Shown: positions 16,520 to 27,291, counted from the stretch's first letter. The stretch: 39,727 bases of DNA from Paludibacteraceae bacterium (GCA_017401985.1 JAFPNK010000015.1:1-39727); one strand, 5' to 3'. The notes: a model not told the origin generated them from the letters alone. A program made the numbers and translations.

Positions 16520-18004
16520 ATGATAAGCTTTATTATTGCATTAGTTCTTTTGGTGGTAGGATTCTTCACCTATGGTGTGCTGGTGGAGCGTGTTTTCGGT
16601 ATTGATTCGGAGCGCAAAACACCGGCATTAACCAAAACAGACGGCGTGGATTTTGTACCGATGAGTCCGTGGCGTATCTTCCTCGTTCAGTTCCTTAATA
16701 TCGCCGGCCTTGGCCCGATCTTCGGTGCCATCATGGGTATATGCTTTGGTCCATCGGCATTCCTGTGGATTGTGTTCGGTACCATCTTTGCCGGCGGTGT
16801 ACACGACTACTTGAGTGGTATGATGTCTATTCGCAAAGGAGGCGTCTCGTTGCCTGATATAATCGGCGAAGAGTTGGGAAACGGAGTAAAGGTGTTTATG
16901 CGCGTATTGAGTTTAGTGCTGCTTATTTTGCTTACCACCACATTTCTCTCCGGCCCTGCGACGCTGTTGCAAGAACTTGCAGGTTTAGGAACAATGCAGT
17001 TCGGCGAGCAGATGATTCCGATCGTATGGGTACTGATTATTTTCGGTTATTATGCATTAGCCACAGTACTGCCGGTGGATAAATTAATCGGTCGATTCTA
17101 CCCAATTTTCGGCGCTATGTTGCTTTTCATGGGTCTTGGAATCATGGTTGTCATGCTTGGCTGGCATAGCAGCGAAATGCCGGAAGTGTTTGACGGATTG
17201 CAAAACCGCAAAACAGACGGTCTACCTTTGTTCCCGATGATGTTCGTCAGCATCGCTTGCGGCGCCATTTCCGGTTTCCATGGTACTCAAAGTCCCATTA
17301 TGTCCCGCTGCTGTACCAACGAGCGGCAAGGACGATGGATCTTCTACGGTGCAATGGTGGCCGAAGGTATTCTGGCACTTATATGGGCAGCCGCGGCAGG
17401 AACATTCTTTGTCGACCCGGTAGAAGGAGGTACGGATCATATCGCCGGCTTGCAGGCCTTCCTGAGTGCGCCTAAAAATTCTCCGGCAACCGTGATTAAA
17501 GTTATCAGCAATAACTGGCTCGGTACAGTAGGCGGTATATTGGCCATTATCGGTGTGATCGCCGCCCCGATTACCAGCGGTGATACCGCCCTTCGTTCGG
17601 CACGTCTCATCGTGGCAGACTTCTTGCATTTAGATCAGCGTCCCATCCCGAAACGCCTTATCATCGCCATTCCGCTTTTCCTTTGTGTTTTCGGTATGGT
17701 GTTTGTCAATTTTGAAGTCGTTTGGCGATATTTCGCATGGACTAACCAGACTCTCGCCGTCTTCACACTCTGGGCCGGGACCGTTTGGTTGTATAAGAAT
17801 GCTCGATACCGCTACGGCTATTTGATAGCCCTCATCCCTGCCCTGTTCATGACTATGGTCTGCAGCAGTTATATCTTCATCGCAAAAGAAGGACTCAACC
17901 TTGCGCCCGAGTTGCGATGGATTGGTTACGCCGTGGCTGGCGTCATCACGCTCGCTTGTTTGTGCGGATTCATGATCTGGGCTAAGAGAAATCAAAAATC
18001 ATAA
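16520..18004 (+). CDS. cstA: CstA-family carbon-starvation protein / peptide or pyruvate transporter
   Basis: The 494-residue polytopic protein shows the CstA signatures: [15 protein letters not shown], the [11 protein letters not shown] motif, [33 protein letters not shown] and, later, [20 protein letters not shown] and [15 protein letters not shown]. coli CstA and BtsT (about 700 residues) import peptides or pyruvate when carbon is scarce; this is the shorter version typical of Bacteroidetes, lacking the C-terminal extension. About 13-14 helices. It has its own promoter immediately after the tRNA-Val terminator. The last codons (NQKS) run into an AATCATAAATCACGAATG micro-repeat that also supplies the engB start. 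Confidence 0.92.
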   Translation: MISFIIALVLLVVGFFTYGVLVERVFGIDSERKTPALTKTDGVDFVPMSPWRIFLVQFLNIAGLGPIFGAIMGICFGPSAFLWIVFGTIFAGGVHDYLSGMMSIRKGGVSLPDIIGEELGNGVKVFMRVLSLVLLILLTTTFLSGPATLLQELAGLGTMQFGEQMIPIVWVLIIFGYYALATVLPVDKLIGRFYPIFGAMLLFMGLGIMVVMLGWHSSEMPEVFDGLQNRKTDGLPLFPMMFVSIACGAISGFHGTQSPIMSRCCTNERQGRWIFYGAMVAEGILALIWAAAAGTFFVDPVEGGTDHIAGLQAFLSAPKNSPATVIKVISNNWLGTVGGILAIIGVIAAPITSGDTALRSARLIVADFLHLDQRPIPKRLIIAIPLFLCVFGMVFVNFEVVWRYFAWTNQTLAVFTLWAGTVWLYKNARYRYGYLIALIPALFMTMVCSSYIFIAKEGLNLAPELRWIGYAVAGVITLACLCGFMIWAKRNQKS

Positions 18005-18016
18005 ATCACGAATGAT
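17988..18016 (+). repeat. AATCA-type micro-repeat across the cstA-engB junction
   Basis: Units AATCAAA, AATCATA, AATCACG, AATGATT succeed each other across the cstA stop (18002-18004) and the engB ATG (18012). A related AATCACGA/GATCACG array covers the engB-TonB junction. Confidence 0.55.
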
Positions 18017-18632
18017 TAAATCTGCTCAATATATCATCTCCAATCCCGATGTAACATCGTGCCCGCAAAGCAGTTTGCCGGAGTACGCTTTCATCGGACG
18101 CAGTAATGTAGGCAAATCCAGCCTCATTAACATGCTTTGCCATAACCCTAAGCTGGCGAAGACCAGTCAGAAACCCGGCAAGACGCTGCTTATTAACCAC
18201 TTTCTGATTAATAACGAGTGGCATCTGGTGGACCTTCCCGGTTATGGTTACGCCCAAGCGGGACAGAAACAGCGGGAAGCGCTCAAGCGGATGATTGAGC
18301 GGTACTGCCTGCTGCGCGATCAACTGGTGTGCCTGTTTGTGCTCATTGACTGCCGCCATGAACCGCAGAAGATTGATTTGGAGTTCATTAACTGGCTTGG
18401 AGAGAACGGCGTTCCCTTCGCTATCGTGTTCACCAAAGGCGATAAACTCGGCAAAGTGCGGCTCAAAGAGAATGTAGAAGCATATAAGACACGTCTGCTT
18501 GAAGAATGGGAAGAACTGCCGCCTGTCTTTGTCACCTCGTCCGAAACCGGTCTTGGTGGCGAAGAATTAACCAATTATATCGAGCAAATAAATCGAGATC
18601 TCGAGATTACGAGATCACGTGATCACGAATGA
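18012..18632 (+). CDS. engB: ribosome biogenesis GTPase EngB/YsxC
   Basis: This 206-residue TRAFAC GTPase helps assemble the large ribosomal subunit. G1 is GRSNVGKSS at 29-37, G3 is DLPGYGYA near 75, G4 is FTKGDK near 140 and G5 SSETG near 177; the Thr of G2 is in SQKPGKT. The [18 protein letters not shown] context is specific to EngB. The catalytic domain ends near residue 195; the last residues ([12 protein letters not shown]) are encoded by a GAGATTACGAGATCACG repeat and look like an accidental extension. Its stop overlaps the start of the TonB receptor (ATGA, 18629-18632), so the two are translationally coupled despite unrelated roles. Confidence 0.94.
   Translation: MIKSAQYIISNPDVTSCPQSSLPEYAFIGRSNVGKSSLINMLCHNPKLAKTSQKPGKTLLINHFLINNEWHLVDLPGYGYAQAGQKQREALKRMIERYCLLRDQLVCLFVLIDCRHEPQKIDLEFINWLGENGVPFAIVFTKGDKLGKVRLKENVEAYKTRLLEEWEELPPVFVTSSETGLGGEELTNYIEQINRDLEITRSRDHE
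18590..18632 (+). repeat. CGAGATTACGA/GATCACGA micro-repeat encoding the end of EngB
   Basis: AATCGAGATCTCGAGATTACGAGATCACGTGATCACGAATGA-type units, including the palindromes GAGATCTC and GATCACGTGATC, encode the last 13 or so EngB residues and the start codon of the next gene. Confidence 0.55.
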
Positions 18633-21103
18633 CGAAGTTCCGTGCCATATTGCTCCTTTGTACACTGTACACCTTACACTGTGCACCCATATTCGCTCGC
18701 AACGCGCGCATCTACGGTTACGTGGTGGATCAGGACAATGTGGGTATTGAGTTGGCTAATGTGGTGGTCACCAGTACGGATTTTCCCATCGGCACCACCA
18801 CCAACAAAAACGGCTATTACGAGCTGCTGTTGGAAGAAGCGGACACGGTGGTGCTGCATTTCTCGATGATCGGTTACACCGCTGTTCAGCAGCGTATTAT
18901 CGACCTGCACGACGTGCTGAATATCAACGTACAACTGCTTACCGACGAGCAACTGCTTGAAGAAATAGAGGTACGCGGATTGCGTCGTACACAAGGCACA
19001 ATGGACCAGATTGACGCCACAGCCACACGTATTATGCCGGATGCCACCGGAGGCTCCATTGAGAGCCTGCTAATCACGTTCGCCGGTGTCAGCCAAACGA
19101 ACGAATTGAGTAGTCAGTACAATGTGCGCGGCGGGTCATTCGACGAGAACTCCGTCTATGTGAATGGCATAGAAGTACATCGTCCTCTGCTTATTCGCAG
19201 CGGGCAACAGGAAGGATTGTCATTTGTCAACCCCGAAATGGTGGAGAACGTACATTTCTCCGCCGGAGGTTACGGTGCGCAGTTTGGTGATAAAATGGCC
19301 TCCGTACTCGATATCACATATAAGCGACCGCAAGCGTTCGAAGCCAGCCTCAGCGCCAGTCTGTTAGGCGCGCAGGTCTATGTCGGGCTTGGAGACAGCA
19401 CATGGTCCATGATGCACGGACTGCGCTATAAAACATCCAAATACATGCTTGGCGGACTCGCCACTTCCGGCAATTATCAGCCTACTTTTATTGACTATCA
19501 GACGTATATCACGTGGAAAGTGGCGCCTACATGGCAAATGAGTTTCTTAGGCAACGTTAGCCAGAATGACTACCGTTTCACACCGGATAGTTTGAGCGAG
19601 TCTTTCGGAGGACAGAATGCCAAGAACCTCTCTATCTATTATGACGGACAGGAAAAAGACCGTTTCCTTACGGCCTTTGCGGCCTTGAGTGCCGGAGGTA
19701 AAGTGAGTGATGAAGTGAAGTTATGTTTCGATCTGAGCGGTTTTTACACCAACGAACGGGAGAATTTCGATATCACCGGTCAATACGTGTTGTCTTATGC
19801 GCCTTCCGACGGGTCTTCATCGGGCAATCCCACCTCCGCACAGGTTGATCCTTCCGAAGGCCAGACGGACATGCTTGGAACCGGTATCTTCCATCAGCAC
19901 GCCCGAAACAGTCTGGAAGCGGGAGTGATTACCCTCGCCCACCACGGTACGTGGCAGCATAATGACAATACGCTCCGATGGGGCGTGAGCGGGCAAGCGG
20001 AGCTGATTCGCGACCGCATTAACGAATGGGAATGGCGGGACTCTGCCGGTTATTCGCTGCCTAACGATGGTCACTCGATGGAACTGTACTATGCTATGCG
20101 AGGCGATAGCGCGATGATCTCAGCGCGCGTGCAAGCGTATGTGCAGAATGAGCATAAATGGAACACCAACTCCGGCCAATGGATCCTGACGGTAGGCGGA
20201 CGATTGCAATGGTGGAGTTGGAATAACGAGATACTACCCTCTCCGCGTGCATCCGTGGAGTGGATTCCCGGATGGAAACGCGATGTATGCTTCCGTCTCG
20301 CCACCGGATTATACTACCAGGCACCGTTCTACAAGGAGCTGCGCGACACGGTCACCGATGCACTCGGCGTAACGCGTATACGGCTCAACCGTGACCTCAA
20401 AGCGCAGCGTTCCGTGCACGTGGTGCTCGGCAGCGATTATTACTTCCGCGCCTGGGGACGACCGTTCAAAATGACAGCAGAGGCGTACTACAAATATATC
20501 GATCGGATGGAGAGTTACACCGTGGATAACGTGCGTGTTCGCTATTCCGGTCAGAATGATTCGGAAGGCTATGCGGCCGGCTTGGACCTCAAACTGTATG
20601 GTGAACTGGTTCCGGGAGCCGATTCCTGGATATCCTTCTCCACTATGGTTGCAAGACAACGATTGATGGCGAAAGGCGAAGGGGTAACGGCAAATGAATG
20701 GATTCCGTCCCCGACTGAATCCCGATGGAACTTCTCCATGCTCTTCCAAGACTATCTGCCGCAGTTACCGCAGCTCAAGTTTCATCTTAAGATGCAGTTC
20801 TCAGAAGGTCAACCTTTCTATGCGCCGCGCAATAACCAATCATGGGGACGAATGCCGGCCTATAAACGCATAGACTTGGGTGCTACCTATGTCTTCAATG
20901 CTCAAACGGCCAAGTTCATGAGAGCACCAAGCGCCAAGCACGTGAAGGAGTGGGCGATTCAGTTTGAGGTGTTCAACCTCGTCGGTTGGAGGAACGTGAA
21001 CTCCTATTTCTGGGTGGCTGATGCCTATGGCACAGAGTGGGCCAGTCCGAACTACCTCACGGGAAGAAGATATAACCTCAAACTGACCATTGACCTCCGT
21101 TAG
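18629..21103 (+). CDS. TonB-dependent outer-membrane receptor
   Basis: In 824 residues: signal peptide (1-24, ending IFA); carboxypeptidase-regulatory-like beta domain (about 28-105, [20 protein letters not shown]); plug domain (about 120-230, with [20 protein letters not shown] and [20 protein letters not shown]); then a 22-stranded barrel ending in [13 protein letters not shown], with a terminal aromatic/charged strand typical of such barrels. It takes up an unknown ligand by TonB energy. It is shorter than SusC proteins and no SusD neighbour exists, so starch/glycan uptake is not indicated. The signal peptide codons (LCTLYTLHC) lie in a TGTACAC repeat, and one barrel loop ([12 protein letters not shown], about 20668-20703) in a GAAAGGCGAA-type repeat. 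Overlaps engB by 4 nt. Confidence 0.92.
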   Translation: MTKFRAILLLCTLYTLHCAPIFARNARIYGYVVDQDNVGIELANVVVTSTDFPIGTTTNKNGYYELLLEEADTVVLHFSMIGYTAVQQRIIDLHDVLNINVQLLTDEQLLEEIEVRGLRRTQGTMDQIDATATRIMPDATGGSIESLLITFAGVSQTNELSSQYNVRGGSFDENSVYVNGIEVHRPLLIRSGQQEGLSFVNPEMVENVHFSAGGYGAQFGDKMASVLDITYKRPQAFEASLSASLLGAQVYVGLGDSTWSMMHGLRYKTSKYMLGGLATSGNYQPTFIDYQTYITWKVAPTWQMSFLGNVSQNDYRFTPDSLSESFGGQNAKNLSIYYDGQEKDRFLTAFAALSAGGKVSDEVKLCFDLSGFYTNERENFDITGQYVLSYAPSDGSSSGNPTSAQVDPSEGQTDMLGTGIFHQHARNSLEAGVITLAHHGTWQHNDNTLRWGVSGQAELIRDRINEWEWRDSAGYSLPNDGHSMELYYAMRGDSAMISARVQAYVQNEHKWNTNSGQWILTVGGRLQWWSWNNEILPSPRASVEWIPGWKRDVCFRLATGLYYQAPFYKELRDTVTDALGVTRIRLNRDLKAQRSVHVVLGSDYYFRAWGRPFKMTAEAYYKYIDRMESYTVDNVRVRYSGQNDSEGYAAGLDLKLYGELVPGADSWISFSTMVARQRLMAKGEGVTANEWIPSPTESRWNFSMLFQDYLPQLPQLKFHLKMQFSEGQPFYAPRNNQSWGRMPAYKRIDLGATYVFNAQTAKFMRAPSAKHVKEWAIQFEVFNLVGWRNVNSYFWVADAYGTEWASPNYLTGRRYNLKLTIDLR
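18659..18686 (+). repeat. TGTACAC-type repeat inside the TonB-receptor signal peptide
   Basis: TGTACACTGTACACC, then TTACACTGTGCAC: about three imperfect 7-8 bp units, partly palindromic, translated as LCTLYTLHC within the signal sequence. Confidence 0.5.
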
Positions 21104-21124
21104 GACGATTTTTTCGGGCAAATG

Positions 21125-21156
21125 CTTGTATAATCCAAAAAATTATCGTATCTTTG
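21125..21156 (+). promoter_or_regulatory. promoter for the WG-repeat lipoprotein operon
   Basis: CTTG (21125-21128), 20 nt, TATCTTTG (21149-21156) followed by CACC. Transcription would begin near 21162, with a leader of about 58 nt to ATG 21220. The 21104-21219 gap has no other feature. Confidence 0.68.
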
Positions 21157-21219
21157 CACCAAATTTGCGAATAACATATATTACAAACAATCTATTAATC
21201 ATTTAAAATCTTTTTTCTT

Positions 21220-22848
21220 ATGAAAAAAACACTCTACTTTTTGATGCTGGGCGTGATTGCCGTGATGTTTGCCGGCTGTTCGCTCTTCACCTCTTCTAAA
21301 TCGAACATCGAGTACATGCCTTGCCGTACGGAGAAGAACGCCGATTGGGGTTTTGTGGATGCCAAAGGTAATGTAGTATGTGCTGATATGTTCAAGTATC
21401 AGCCGAGTTACGTACGTGAAGGAGTCTTCGCTGTCGAGGAGTCCAATGATCTCTATGCGCTCTATGCGTTTGACGTGAAAAAACCGAAGATCCTCATTGA
21501 GGACATCAAGTACATCGGTTCACCGCGCAACGGAGTGCTGCCTATCTGCCGCAAAGATCACCGTATTGAAATTGTGAACACGAAGGGAGAAGTGAAGGTT
21601 ACCTTGGATAAATTCCACCAGAAACCTATCGTTGCCTGCTGGTCCGCTTTCCGTCAAGGTTATCTGCCTATCAAGGCTGAAGACGGCAAATGGGGTCTGA
21701 TTAACAAGCACGGCGAGTTGCTGCTCGACCTTGAGTATGACTTCGTTTATCCAATCACTCACAACTACATTGTAGTGGAGAAGAATGACGAATACCAGAT
21801 GGTGAACGAGCACGGCGACAAGTACGAGCAATGGAAATCAGAAGACATTCGTAACATTGAAGAAGACTGCCTCTATGAGGAAGAACCGAACGACTACCTC
21901 GTTGTGGAGAAAGATGACCGTTACTGCATCTACAAAACCGACGGCGAACTGGTACTCAAATGCTCGGATCGCGTAAGAGAGATCACTCAAGTACGTCATA
22001 AATTCTTCGTTTACCGTGGCGAGGACGGTCTGGGTGTTATGAATTTTGACGGTGAGCGCATCATTAGCGACAAATATCTGTACATGCTTATCACCGACAA
22101 TGGTTTCCTGGCACGCCGCGATATGCAGCACGACTGCGAACTGCTCAACAAGAAAGGCGAGATGGTTCGTAAAATCGACACCTACAAACCGATTATTGTT
22201 TACTTCGGCTTCGGTAACGTGGGACATGACGGACAAGACATCTTCATGCTGAACGACAAGTATGAGGCTACTCACAAGAATCCGCTGTACTCCATTGGTA
22301 ACGACAACTACTCGAGTTACATTCATTCAGACTTCCTGGATGTCGCTTATCTGGTGGAGTCGCTGGTTACCGCCCAATCGGACAAACTGTACGACTGGGG
22401 ACTGGACTTCGGTGTTAAAGTGGGCGAGAACGACTTCCTCCAGGAGCAGAGCATCGATGATTACAACTACGATTATCTGAAAATCTCCTACGCAAGCGCA
22501 CCGCTGTATGACATCGACCTGTTCATCCATTTCGACCGCACCTCGTTCGAATCTGTTTACAAGAACGTACAGGTTCAACGCTGGAGCTACTACTACGGCT
22601 ATTACTATGACACCGAGCGTCGTTTTGACCACTATGAGAAGAACAACGAAGCTGCTATCGAGTCGTATGAGTTCCAAATCACCGTTCCGTCTGACAAGCA
22701 GGCCAACTTCATGAATGCGTTGTGCGATGCATTGGAGGCTAAATACACCCAATCGTCCCGCGAGGCTACTTACGCTAAGTACGTTGGTTCTTGTATCTAT
22801 GAAGTGAAGAAGTCCGGACGTAATGTTGTCTTCACCATCAAAAAATAA
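21220..22848 (+). CDS. lipoprotein with WG (KWG) repeats
   Basis: The 542-residue protein has a lipoprotein signal (FAGC, lipid Cys at 20). Residues about 38-330 hold degenerate WG repeats: NADWGFVDAKGNVVC, DGKWGLINKHGELLLDLEYD, EDGLGVMNFDGERIISDKY and others between them, each around 45-60 residues, likely a beta-propeller-like or solenoid fold. The C-terminal 200 residues are acidic and Tyr-rich and unlike anything I recognise. WG proteins are common in Bacteroidetes and are thought to mediate protein binding at the envelope; the partner is unknown. It is led by its own promoter and lies 6 nt before mutS, with which it may be co-transcribed. Confidence 0.8.
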   Translation: MKKTLYFLMLGVIAVMFAGCSLFTSSKSNIEYMPCRTEKNADWGFVDAKGNVVCADMFKYQPSYVREGVFAVEESNDLYALYAFDVKKPKILIEDIKYIGSPRNGVLPICRKDHRIEIVNTKGEVKVTLDKFHQKPIVACWSAFRQGYLPIKAEDGKWGLINKHGELLLDLEYDFVYPITHNYIVVEKNDEYQMVNEHGDKYEQWKSEDIRNIEEDCLYEEEPNDYLVVEKDDRYCIYKTDGELVLKCSDRVREITQVRHKFFVYRGEDGLGVMNFDGERIISDKYLYMLITDNGFLARRDMQHDCELLNKKGEMVRKIDTYKPIIVYFGFGNVGHDGQDIFMLNDKYEATHKNPLYSIGNDNYSSYIHSDFLDVAYLVESLVTAQSDKLYDWGLDFGVKVGENDFLQEQSIDDYNYDYLKISYASAPLYDIDLFIHFDRTSFESVYKNVQVQRWSYYYGYYYDTERRFDHYEKNNEAAIESYEFQITVPSDKQANFMNALCDALEAKYTQSSREATYAKYVGSCIYEVKKSGRNVVFTIKK

Positions 22849-22854
22849 GCTACG

Positions 22855-25476
22855 TTGAGCCAGACCGAAGAAACAACTCCGATGATGCGGCAGTTCCGCG
22901 ACATCAAAGCGCAGTATCCGGATGCGATGCTGCTCTTCCGTTGCGGTGATTTCTACGAGACCTATGCCGAGGACGCAGTGCGTGCCAGCAAGATACTCAA
23001 CATCACGCTCACGCACCGCTCCAACGGCGGTAGTAGTGCCGCACAGGCACTGGAGATGGCGGGATTCCCGTTCCATGCGCTGGACACCTATCTGCCCAAA
23101 CTGGTGCGGGCAGGGCTGCGCGTGGCTATCTGTGACCAACTCGAGGATCCTAAACTGACCAAGAAACTGGTTAAACGGGGTGTGACTGAACTTGTCACAC
23201 CCGGAGTTAGTTATTCGGACACAACACTTACCCAAAAAGAGAACAACTGGGTCGCTTGCATCCATTTTGACAAGCACCAGACAGGCGTAGCCTTTTTGGA
23301 TATATCCACCGGTGAGTTCCTTGCCGGGCAAGGAGACAATGATTATATCGACAAGCTGCTGACGAACTTCGCGCCCAAAGAGGTGCTCTACGTTCGCGGA
23401 CGCAAAGCCGATTTGGAGAACCTGCTCGGATCTAAGTTTTTCACCTTCGAACTGGAGGACTGGATGCTCGTTGAATCGACCGCACGCGAGCGGTTGTGCA
23501 AACTATGGGGTGTCAGTTCGCTCAAGGGCTTTGGACTGGATAAGATGCCGGCAGGTGTGACGGCGGCGGGAGGTATTCTCATGTACCTCGACATGACGCA
23601 GCACCTGCAGACCGGACACATTCAGCATCTGAGCCGTATCGAGGAAGATAAATACGTATGGTTGGACCGTTTCACCATTCGCAATCTGGAACTGGTAGGC
23701 GGTCAGACGGAAGAAAGCCGCACGCTGTATGACATCATCGACCGAACCATCACTCCGATGGGCGGACGACTGTTGCACCGATGGATGGCATTCCCGCTCA
23801 AGGAGGTTCGTCCCATCCGCAACCGACAGACGGTGGTGGAACATCTGTTCAAGCAACCAGAGGCTCGCGAGCAACTCCGCGAAGCGCTGACACAAGTGGG
23901 CGACCTGGAGCGTATAGTCAGCAAAGTGTCCACCGGACGTATCGGACCGCGAGAGATGGTACAGTTGGGTCGCGCACTCAAGGCGGCTAAGCCGATCAAA
24001 GAGATATGCGAAGCCGCACGGGACAACTCCTATCTGTCCCTGTTGGGCGAACAACTCGATCCATGCTCCGAGATGCGGTGCCGCATTGAGCGGGAGATAG
24101 TACCCGACCCGCCTATCGCACAAGGACGACCGAACATCATCGCACGCGGCGTGGATACCGAACTGGATGAACTGCGTGCTATCCAATCGGACGGCAAAGA
24201 TTACCTGCTGCAGATTCAGCAACGAGAGATAGAGCGAACCGGCATTCAGAGCCTTAAGATAGGTTTTAATAACGTGTTCGGTTATTACCTTGAGGTACGC
24301 AACACCTACAAAGAGCAAGTACCGCCTGAGTGGATCCGCAAACAGACACTCGTCAATGCAGAGCGATATATCACCGAGGAACTCAAGACCTACGAACAGA
24401 AGATCACCACGGCGGAAGAACGCACCCAGATTATCGAGAACCGGATTTATCAGGAACTGATGCTGGCGCTAAGCGAATGGGTTCCGCAGATGCAGTTGAA
24501 TGCCAATGTGCTGGCACAACTGGACTGTTTACTCTCGTTCGCCACGGTCGCTGCCGAGTATCGATACGTCTGTCCGGACGTGAACGACGGGCTGGTCATT
24601 GATATACGCCAGGGACGGCACCCCGTTATAGAGCAACAACTGCCGCCCGGCGAGCAATACATAGCCAATGATGTGCTGCTGGATAACAACGGACAGCAGA
24701 TTATCATCATCACCGGTCCGAACATGGCCGGTAAATCTGCCCTACTCCGCCAAACGGCGCTTATCGTGTTGCTGGCTCAGATGGGTTCGTTCGTGCCCGC
24801 AGAGAGTGCTGCCATCGGAATAGTGGATAAGATCTTCACCCGCGTCGGAGCGTCCGATAACATCTCGCTGGGCGAATCCACCTTCATGGTCGAGATGAAC
24901 GAAGCAGCCTCTATCCTCAATAACCTGTCCGAACGCAGCTTAGTCCTTTTTGACGAATTAGGCCGCGGCACGAGCACCTACGACGGCATCTCCATCGCTT
25001 GGGCTATCGTCGAATACATCCACGAACATAGAGGACACGCCAAAACACTCTTTGCGACCCACTACCACGAACTGAACGAGATGGAGAAGACCTTCGATCG
25101 CATCCGCAATTACAATGTATCGGTGCGCGAAGTGAACGGCAAAGTTATCTTCCTGCGCAAACTGGTTCGCGGCGGAAGTGAGCACAGTTTCGGTATCCAT
25201 GTGGCCAAACTGGCAGGCATGCCGGCCTCTATCGTGGAGCGCGCTAACCAGATACTGGCGGACCTTGAGCGGGCTGCCAAAGACGGCTCCATCGCCAAAC
25301 CGACTGAACATATCGGTGAAAGCCGCGAAGGATTGCAATTATCCTTCTTCCAACTGGACGACCCGGTACTCGAGCAGATACGGGAGGAAGTGACGACACT
25401 TGATATCAATAATCTAACGCCGCTGGAGGCGCTTAACAAACTATCGGAGATCAAACGTCTCGTGGGAGGAAAATAA
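22855..25476 (+). CDS. mutS: DNA mismatch repair protein MutS
   Basis: MutS recognises mismatches and small loops and recruits MutL. The 873 residues have the mismatch-binding wedge F33-Y-E35 in domain I ([12 protein letters not shown]), the connector, lever and clamp, and the ATPase domain with Walker [10 protein letters not shown] (near 620), Walker [17 protein letters not shown] (near 698) and the signature ATHYHEL. A QLSFF segment near 826 resembles the beta-clamp-binding motif. I use TTG at 22855 because the residues it adds ([13 protein letters not shown]) match the usual N-terminus; the next ATG is at 22882. It is 6 nt after the WG-lipoprotein gene and 1 nt before mltG. Confidence 0.97.
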   Translation: MSQTEETTPMMRQFRDIKAQYPDAMLLFRCGDFYETYAEDAVRASKILNITLTHRSNGGSSAAQALEMAGFPFHALDTYLPKLVRAGLRVAICDQLEDPKLTKKLVKRGVTELVTPGVSYSDTTLTQKENNWVACIHFDKHQTGVAFLDISTGEFLAGQGDNDYIDKLLTNFAPKEVLYVRGRKADLENLLGSKFFTFELEDWMLVESTARERLCKLWGVSSLKGFGLDKMPAGVTAAGGILMYLDMTQHLQTGHIQHLSRIEEDKYVWLDRFTIRNLELVGGQTEESRTLYDIIDRTITPMGGRLLHRWMAFPLKEVRPIRNRQTVVEHLFKQPEAREQLREALTQVGDLERIVSKVSTGRIGPREMVQLGRALKAAKPIKEICEAARDNSYLSLLGEQLDPCSEMRCRIEREIVPDPPIAQGRPNIIARGVDTELDELRAIQSDGKDYLLQIQQREIERTGIQSLKIGFNNVFGYYLEVRNTYKEQVPPEWIRKQTLVNAERYITEELKTYEQKITTAEERTQIIENRIYQELMLALSEWVPQMQLNANVLAQLDCLLSFATVAAEYRYVCPDVNDGLVIDIRQGRHPVIEQQLPPGEQYIANDVLLDNNGQQIIIITGPNMAGKSALLRQTALIVLLAQMGSFVPAESAAIGIVDKIFTRVGASDNISLGESTFMVEMNEAASILNNLSERSLVLFDELGRGTSTYDGISIAWAIVEYIHEHRGHAKTLFATHYHELNEMEKTFDRIRNYNVSVREVNGKVIFLRKLVRGGSEHSFGIHVAKLAGMPASIVERANQILADLERAAKDGSIAKPTEHIGESREGLQLSFFQLDDPVLEQIREEVTTLDINNLTPLEALNKLSEIKRLVGGK

Positions 25477-25477
25477 C

Positions 25478-26530
25478 ATGAAGGAGAAACGATTAAAGAA
25501 GAGATACTTTCTTCGGCTGTTCCTGGCCATTCTAAGCATCATGATGCTCGGCATCGCCGGCATCGCAATGAAACATTACTACCGTCTGGAAATCAGCAAC
25601 TTCGAATCCAAAGACGGCGAAGCGCACGGGTATCACATCTACCCTGGCACATCCATCGAACAGGTTCTTGTGATGATGGAGGAGGATTATGATATCGGAA
25701 GCCGTCAGGACGTGATGCTGCACGCGCGGTTGCTGCATTTCAATTATCCCGAACCGGGCTACTATGAGTTCGAATCCCAACTCGGTAACCGCTCGCTGAT
25801 TGAGCGGCTTAAGATAGGCGATCAGACTCCTATTCGCATCACCTGGAACAATGCCATACGCACGCGGGAACAACTGGCAGGACAAGTGTCTTCCAACCTG
25901 ATGATGGATAGCGTCACGCTGCTGCAATATCTGGAGGACGAAGCGTTCCTTGAGCAATACGGGATGAACAAAGAGACCAGTCGCTGCCTCTTTATTCCGA
26001 ACACCTACGAGGTCTATTGGACCATCACACCGGAACAACTGTTCGAACGCATGGACAGAGAATTCAACACTTTCTGGAACCTCGACAGACGCGACAAAGC
26101 CGAAGCGGAAGGCCTCACTCCGGTAGAGGTGATGATTCTCGCCTCTATCATCGAAGGGGAGAGTCGCAACAAGCAGGAACTGCCCATCATCGCCAGTCTG
26201 TACCTCAATCGTGTTCATAAAGGGATGCTGCTTCAGGCCTGCCCTACTGTCATCTATGCGGTAGGCGATTTCAAGATCCGTCGCGTGCTCTATTCGCACC
26301 TTAAGACCGATTCGCCGTACAACACCTATATCTATCGCGGCCTGCCTCCCGGACCGATCCGCTGTCCCAGTCCGCAAGCGATTGACTATGTGCTTAATGC
26401 GCCTAAGACGAACTACCTCTATATGTGCGCCAATCCTGAACTGAACGGCACGCATATCTTCTCTTCGTCGTTCAATGCACATATCAACGCGGCCAACGAG
26501 TATCACGCTATGATGGATACACTTCGCTAA
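25478..26530 (+). CDS. mltG: endolytic murein transglycosylase MltG
   Basis: MltG cleaves nascent glycan strands at the inner membrane and may set strand length. The 350-residue protein has a short basic cytoplasmic tail, one membrane helix (about 12-30), a LysM-like region and the YceG domain with the catalytic Glu near 226 in LASIIEGESRNKQELPIIAS, followed by LYLNRVHKGM. The next motif, usually LQxDPTV, reads LQACPTV here, with Cys in place of Asp. The remaining motif GLPPGPIRCPS and the terminal HIFSSSFNAH are normal. The start lies 1 nt after the mutS stop and the next gene 1 nt after its stop, so all three are one transcript. Confidence 0.95.
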   Translation: MKEKRLKKRYFLRLFLAILSIMMLGIAGIAMKHYYRLEISNFESKDGEAHGYHIYPGTSIEQVLVMMEEDYDIGSRQDVMLHARLLHFNYPEPGYYEFESQLGNRSLIERLKIGDQTPIRITWNNAIRTREQLAGQVSSNLMMDSVTLLQYLEDEAFLEQYGMNKETSRCLFIPNTYEVYWTITPEQLFERMDREFNTFWNLDRRDKAEAEGLTPVEVMILASIIEGESRNKQELPIIASLYLNRVHKGMLLQACPTVIYAVGDFKIRRVLYSHLKTDSPYNTYIYRGLPPGPIRCPSPQAIDYVLNAPKTNYLYMCANPELNGTHIFSSSFNAHINAANEYHAMMDTLR

Positions 26531-26531
26531 T

Positions 26532-27113
26532 ATGATTTGGGATAACAACGAAGATATACGGCTCATCACGTGCGCCAACGACAAACGCACCATTCAGCGC
26601 CATCTTAACGATTGTCGCGAGGAACGACGTCCTTATGTGTTCGTCACTTCTACGATGAACATCAAACCGCTCAGGCGGTTGCTCGTGCCGGTATCGATGC
26701 TGGAAGAAGAGACCTACAAAGCGGAGATATGCACCTACCTGGCTCGCAAAACCGGCGCGCATATCATTCTGCTCCAGGCTAACGATTACGGTTCGCACGC
26801 CAAACAGAATGTCAACCGCATCATCTCGCATATCGAGAAAATCAACGAGCGCTTGAAATCAGAAACGAGCAATGAATGTACATCCATCACCTATGAAGTG
26901 GTTCTGGCGCGCAAAGACAGCTTCAAACTGATACAAGAAGCCTCCGAGCGGCAACGCGATTTCCAGCACGATTTGCTTATCCTTACTGCCAGCCGCGATT
27001 ACGGATTGGATGACATTTTGTTCGGTCCTCCGGAACGCAAAGCGATACAACATGCTTTGGTGCCTGTCATGTTGGTCAACCCAAGAGAAGATTTGTTCTC
27101 ATTATGCGACTAA
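26532..27113 (+). CDS. universal-stress-protein-like (UspA family) protein
   Basis: After about 40 residues of non-matching sequence, residues about 44-190 look like a Usp domain: the LRRLLVPVSMLEEETYKAEI opening strand-loop-helix, ARKTGAHIILLQAND, the long helix HIEKINERLKSE, and the ending ALVPVMLVNPRE. The ATP-binding G-2x-G-9x-G(S/T) motif is not clear, so it may belong to the non-nucleotide-binding type. It follows mltG by 1 nt. A Usp-like segment also appears at the C-terminus of the antiporter at 30536. Partner and stress signal are unknown. Confidence 0.65.
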   Translation: MIWDNNEDIRLITCANDKRTIQRHLNDCREERRPYVFVTSTMNIKPLRRLLVPVSMLEEETYKAEICTYLARKTGAHIILLQANDYGSHAKQNVNRIISHIEKINERLKSETSNECTSITYEVVLARKDSFKLIQEASERQRDFQHDLLILTASRDYGLDDILFGPPERKAIQHALVPVMLVNPREDLFSLCD

Positions 27114-27176
27114 TAGTGACATTTTGCAAACTAAAAATTGCATTTTGAAGAAAAATAACACTTTTTTGTAAAAATA

Positions 27177-27208
27177 TTTGGTCATATGCCGGAAAAGCAG
27201 TACTTTTG
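27177..27208 (+). promoter_or_regulatory. promoter of a short orphan transcript
   Basis: TTTG (27177-27180), 20 nt, TACTTTTG (27201-27208) followed by CA. It is a near copy of the tRNA-Val promoter (TTTGGTCATAT then AAAGCAGTAC) but no tRNA or long reading frame follows; a terminator lies about 50 nt downstream. Confidence 0.65.
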
Positions 27209-27212
27209 CATC

Positions 27213-27286
27213 GTGTTTTTCATGGTATTAGATTTAAGGTTAAATGAAAAGATTGGGTTGTCGTGAGACAACCTTCTTTTTTTTTC
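27213..27286 (+). ncRNA. candidate small RNA of about 70 nt bounded by its own promoter and terminator
   Basis: The segment runs from the predicted start after the 27201 box to a strong intrinsic terminator at 27256-27286. It contains a 14-codon frame (ATG 27222 to TGA 27264, MVLDLRLNEKIGLS) whose stop lies in the terminator loop, so a leader-peptide attenuator is an alternative, although what it would regulate (the next transcript has its own promoter) is unclear. The GATTTAAGG after the promoter also occurs in the tRNA-Val leader, so it may be the relic of a duplicated tRNA locus. Confidence 0.45.
27256..27286 (+). terminator. intrinsic terminator of the small RNA
   Basis: GGTTGTC (27256-27262) pairs perfectly with GACAACC (27267-27273) around a GTGA tetraloop, followed by TTCTTTTTTTTTC. 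Confidence 0.85.
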
Positions 27287-27291
27287 TTTTG

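Noticed and set aside
22327-23331. Minus-strand open frame of 334 codons opposite the end of the WG-lipoprotein gene and mutS
   Set aside because: The plus-strand genes are well supported and the antisense protein has no recognisable motif.
25532-26593. Minus-strand open frame of 353 codons opposite mltG
   Set aside because: It exactly shadows mltG in a GC-balanced region, has no promoter and no known motifs.
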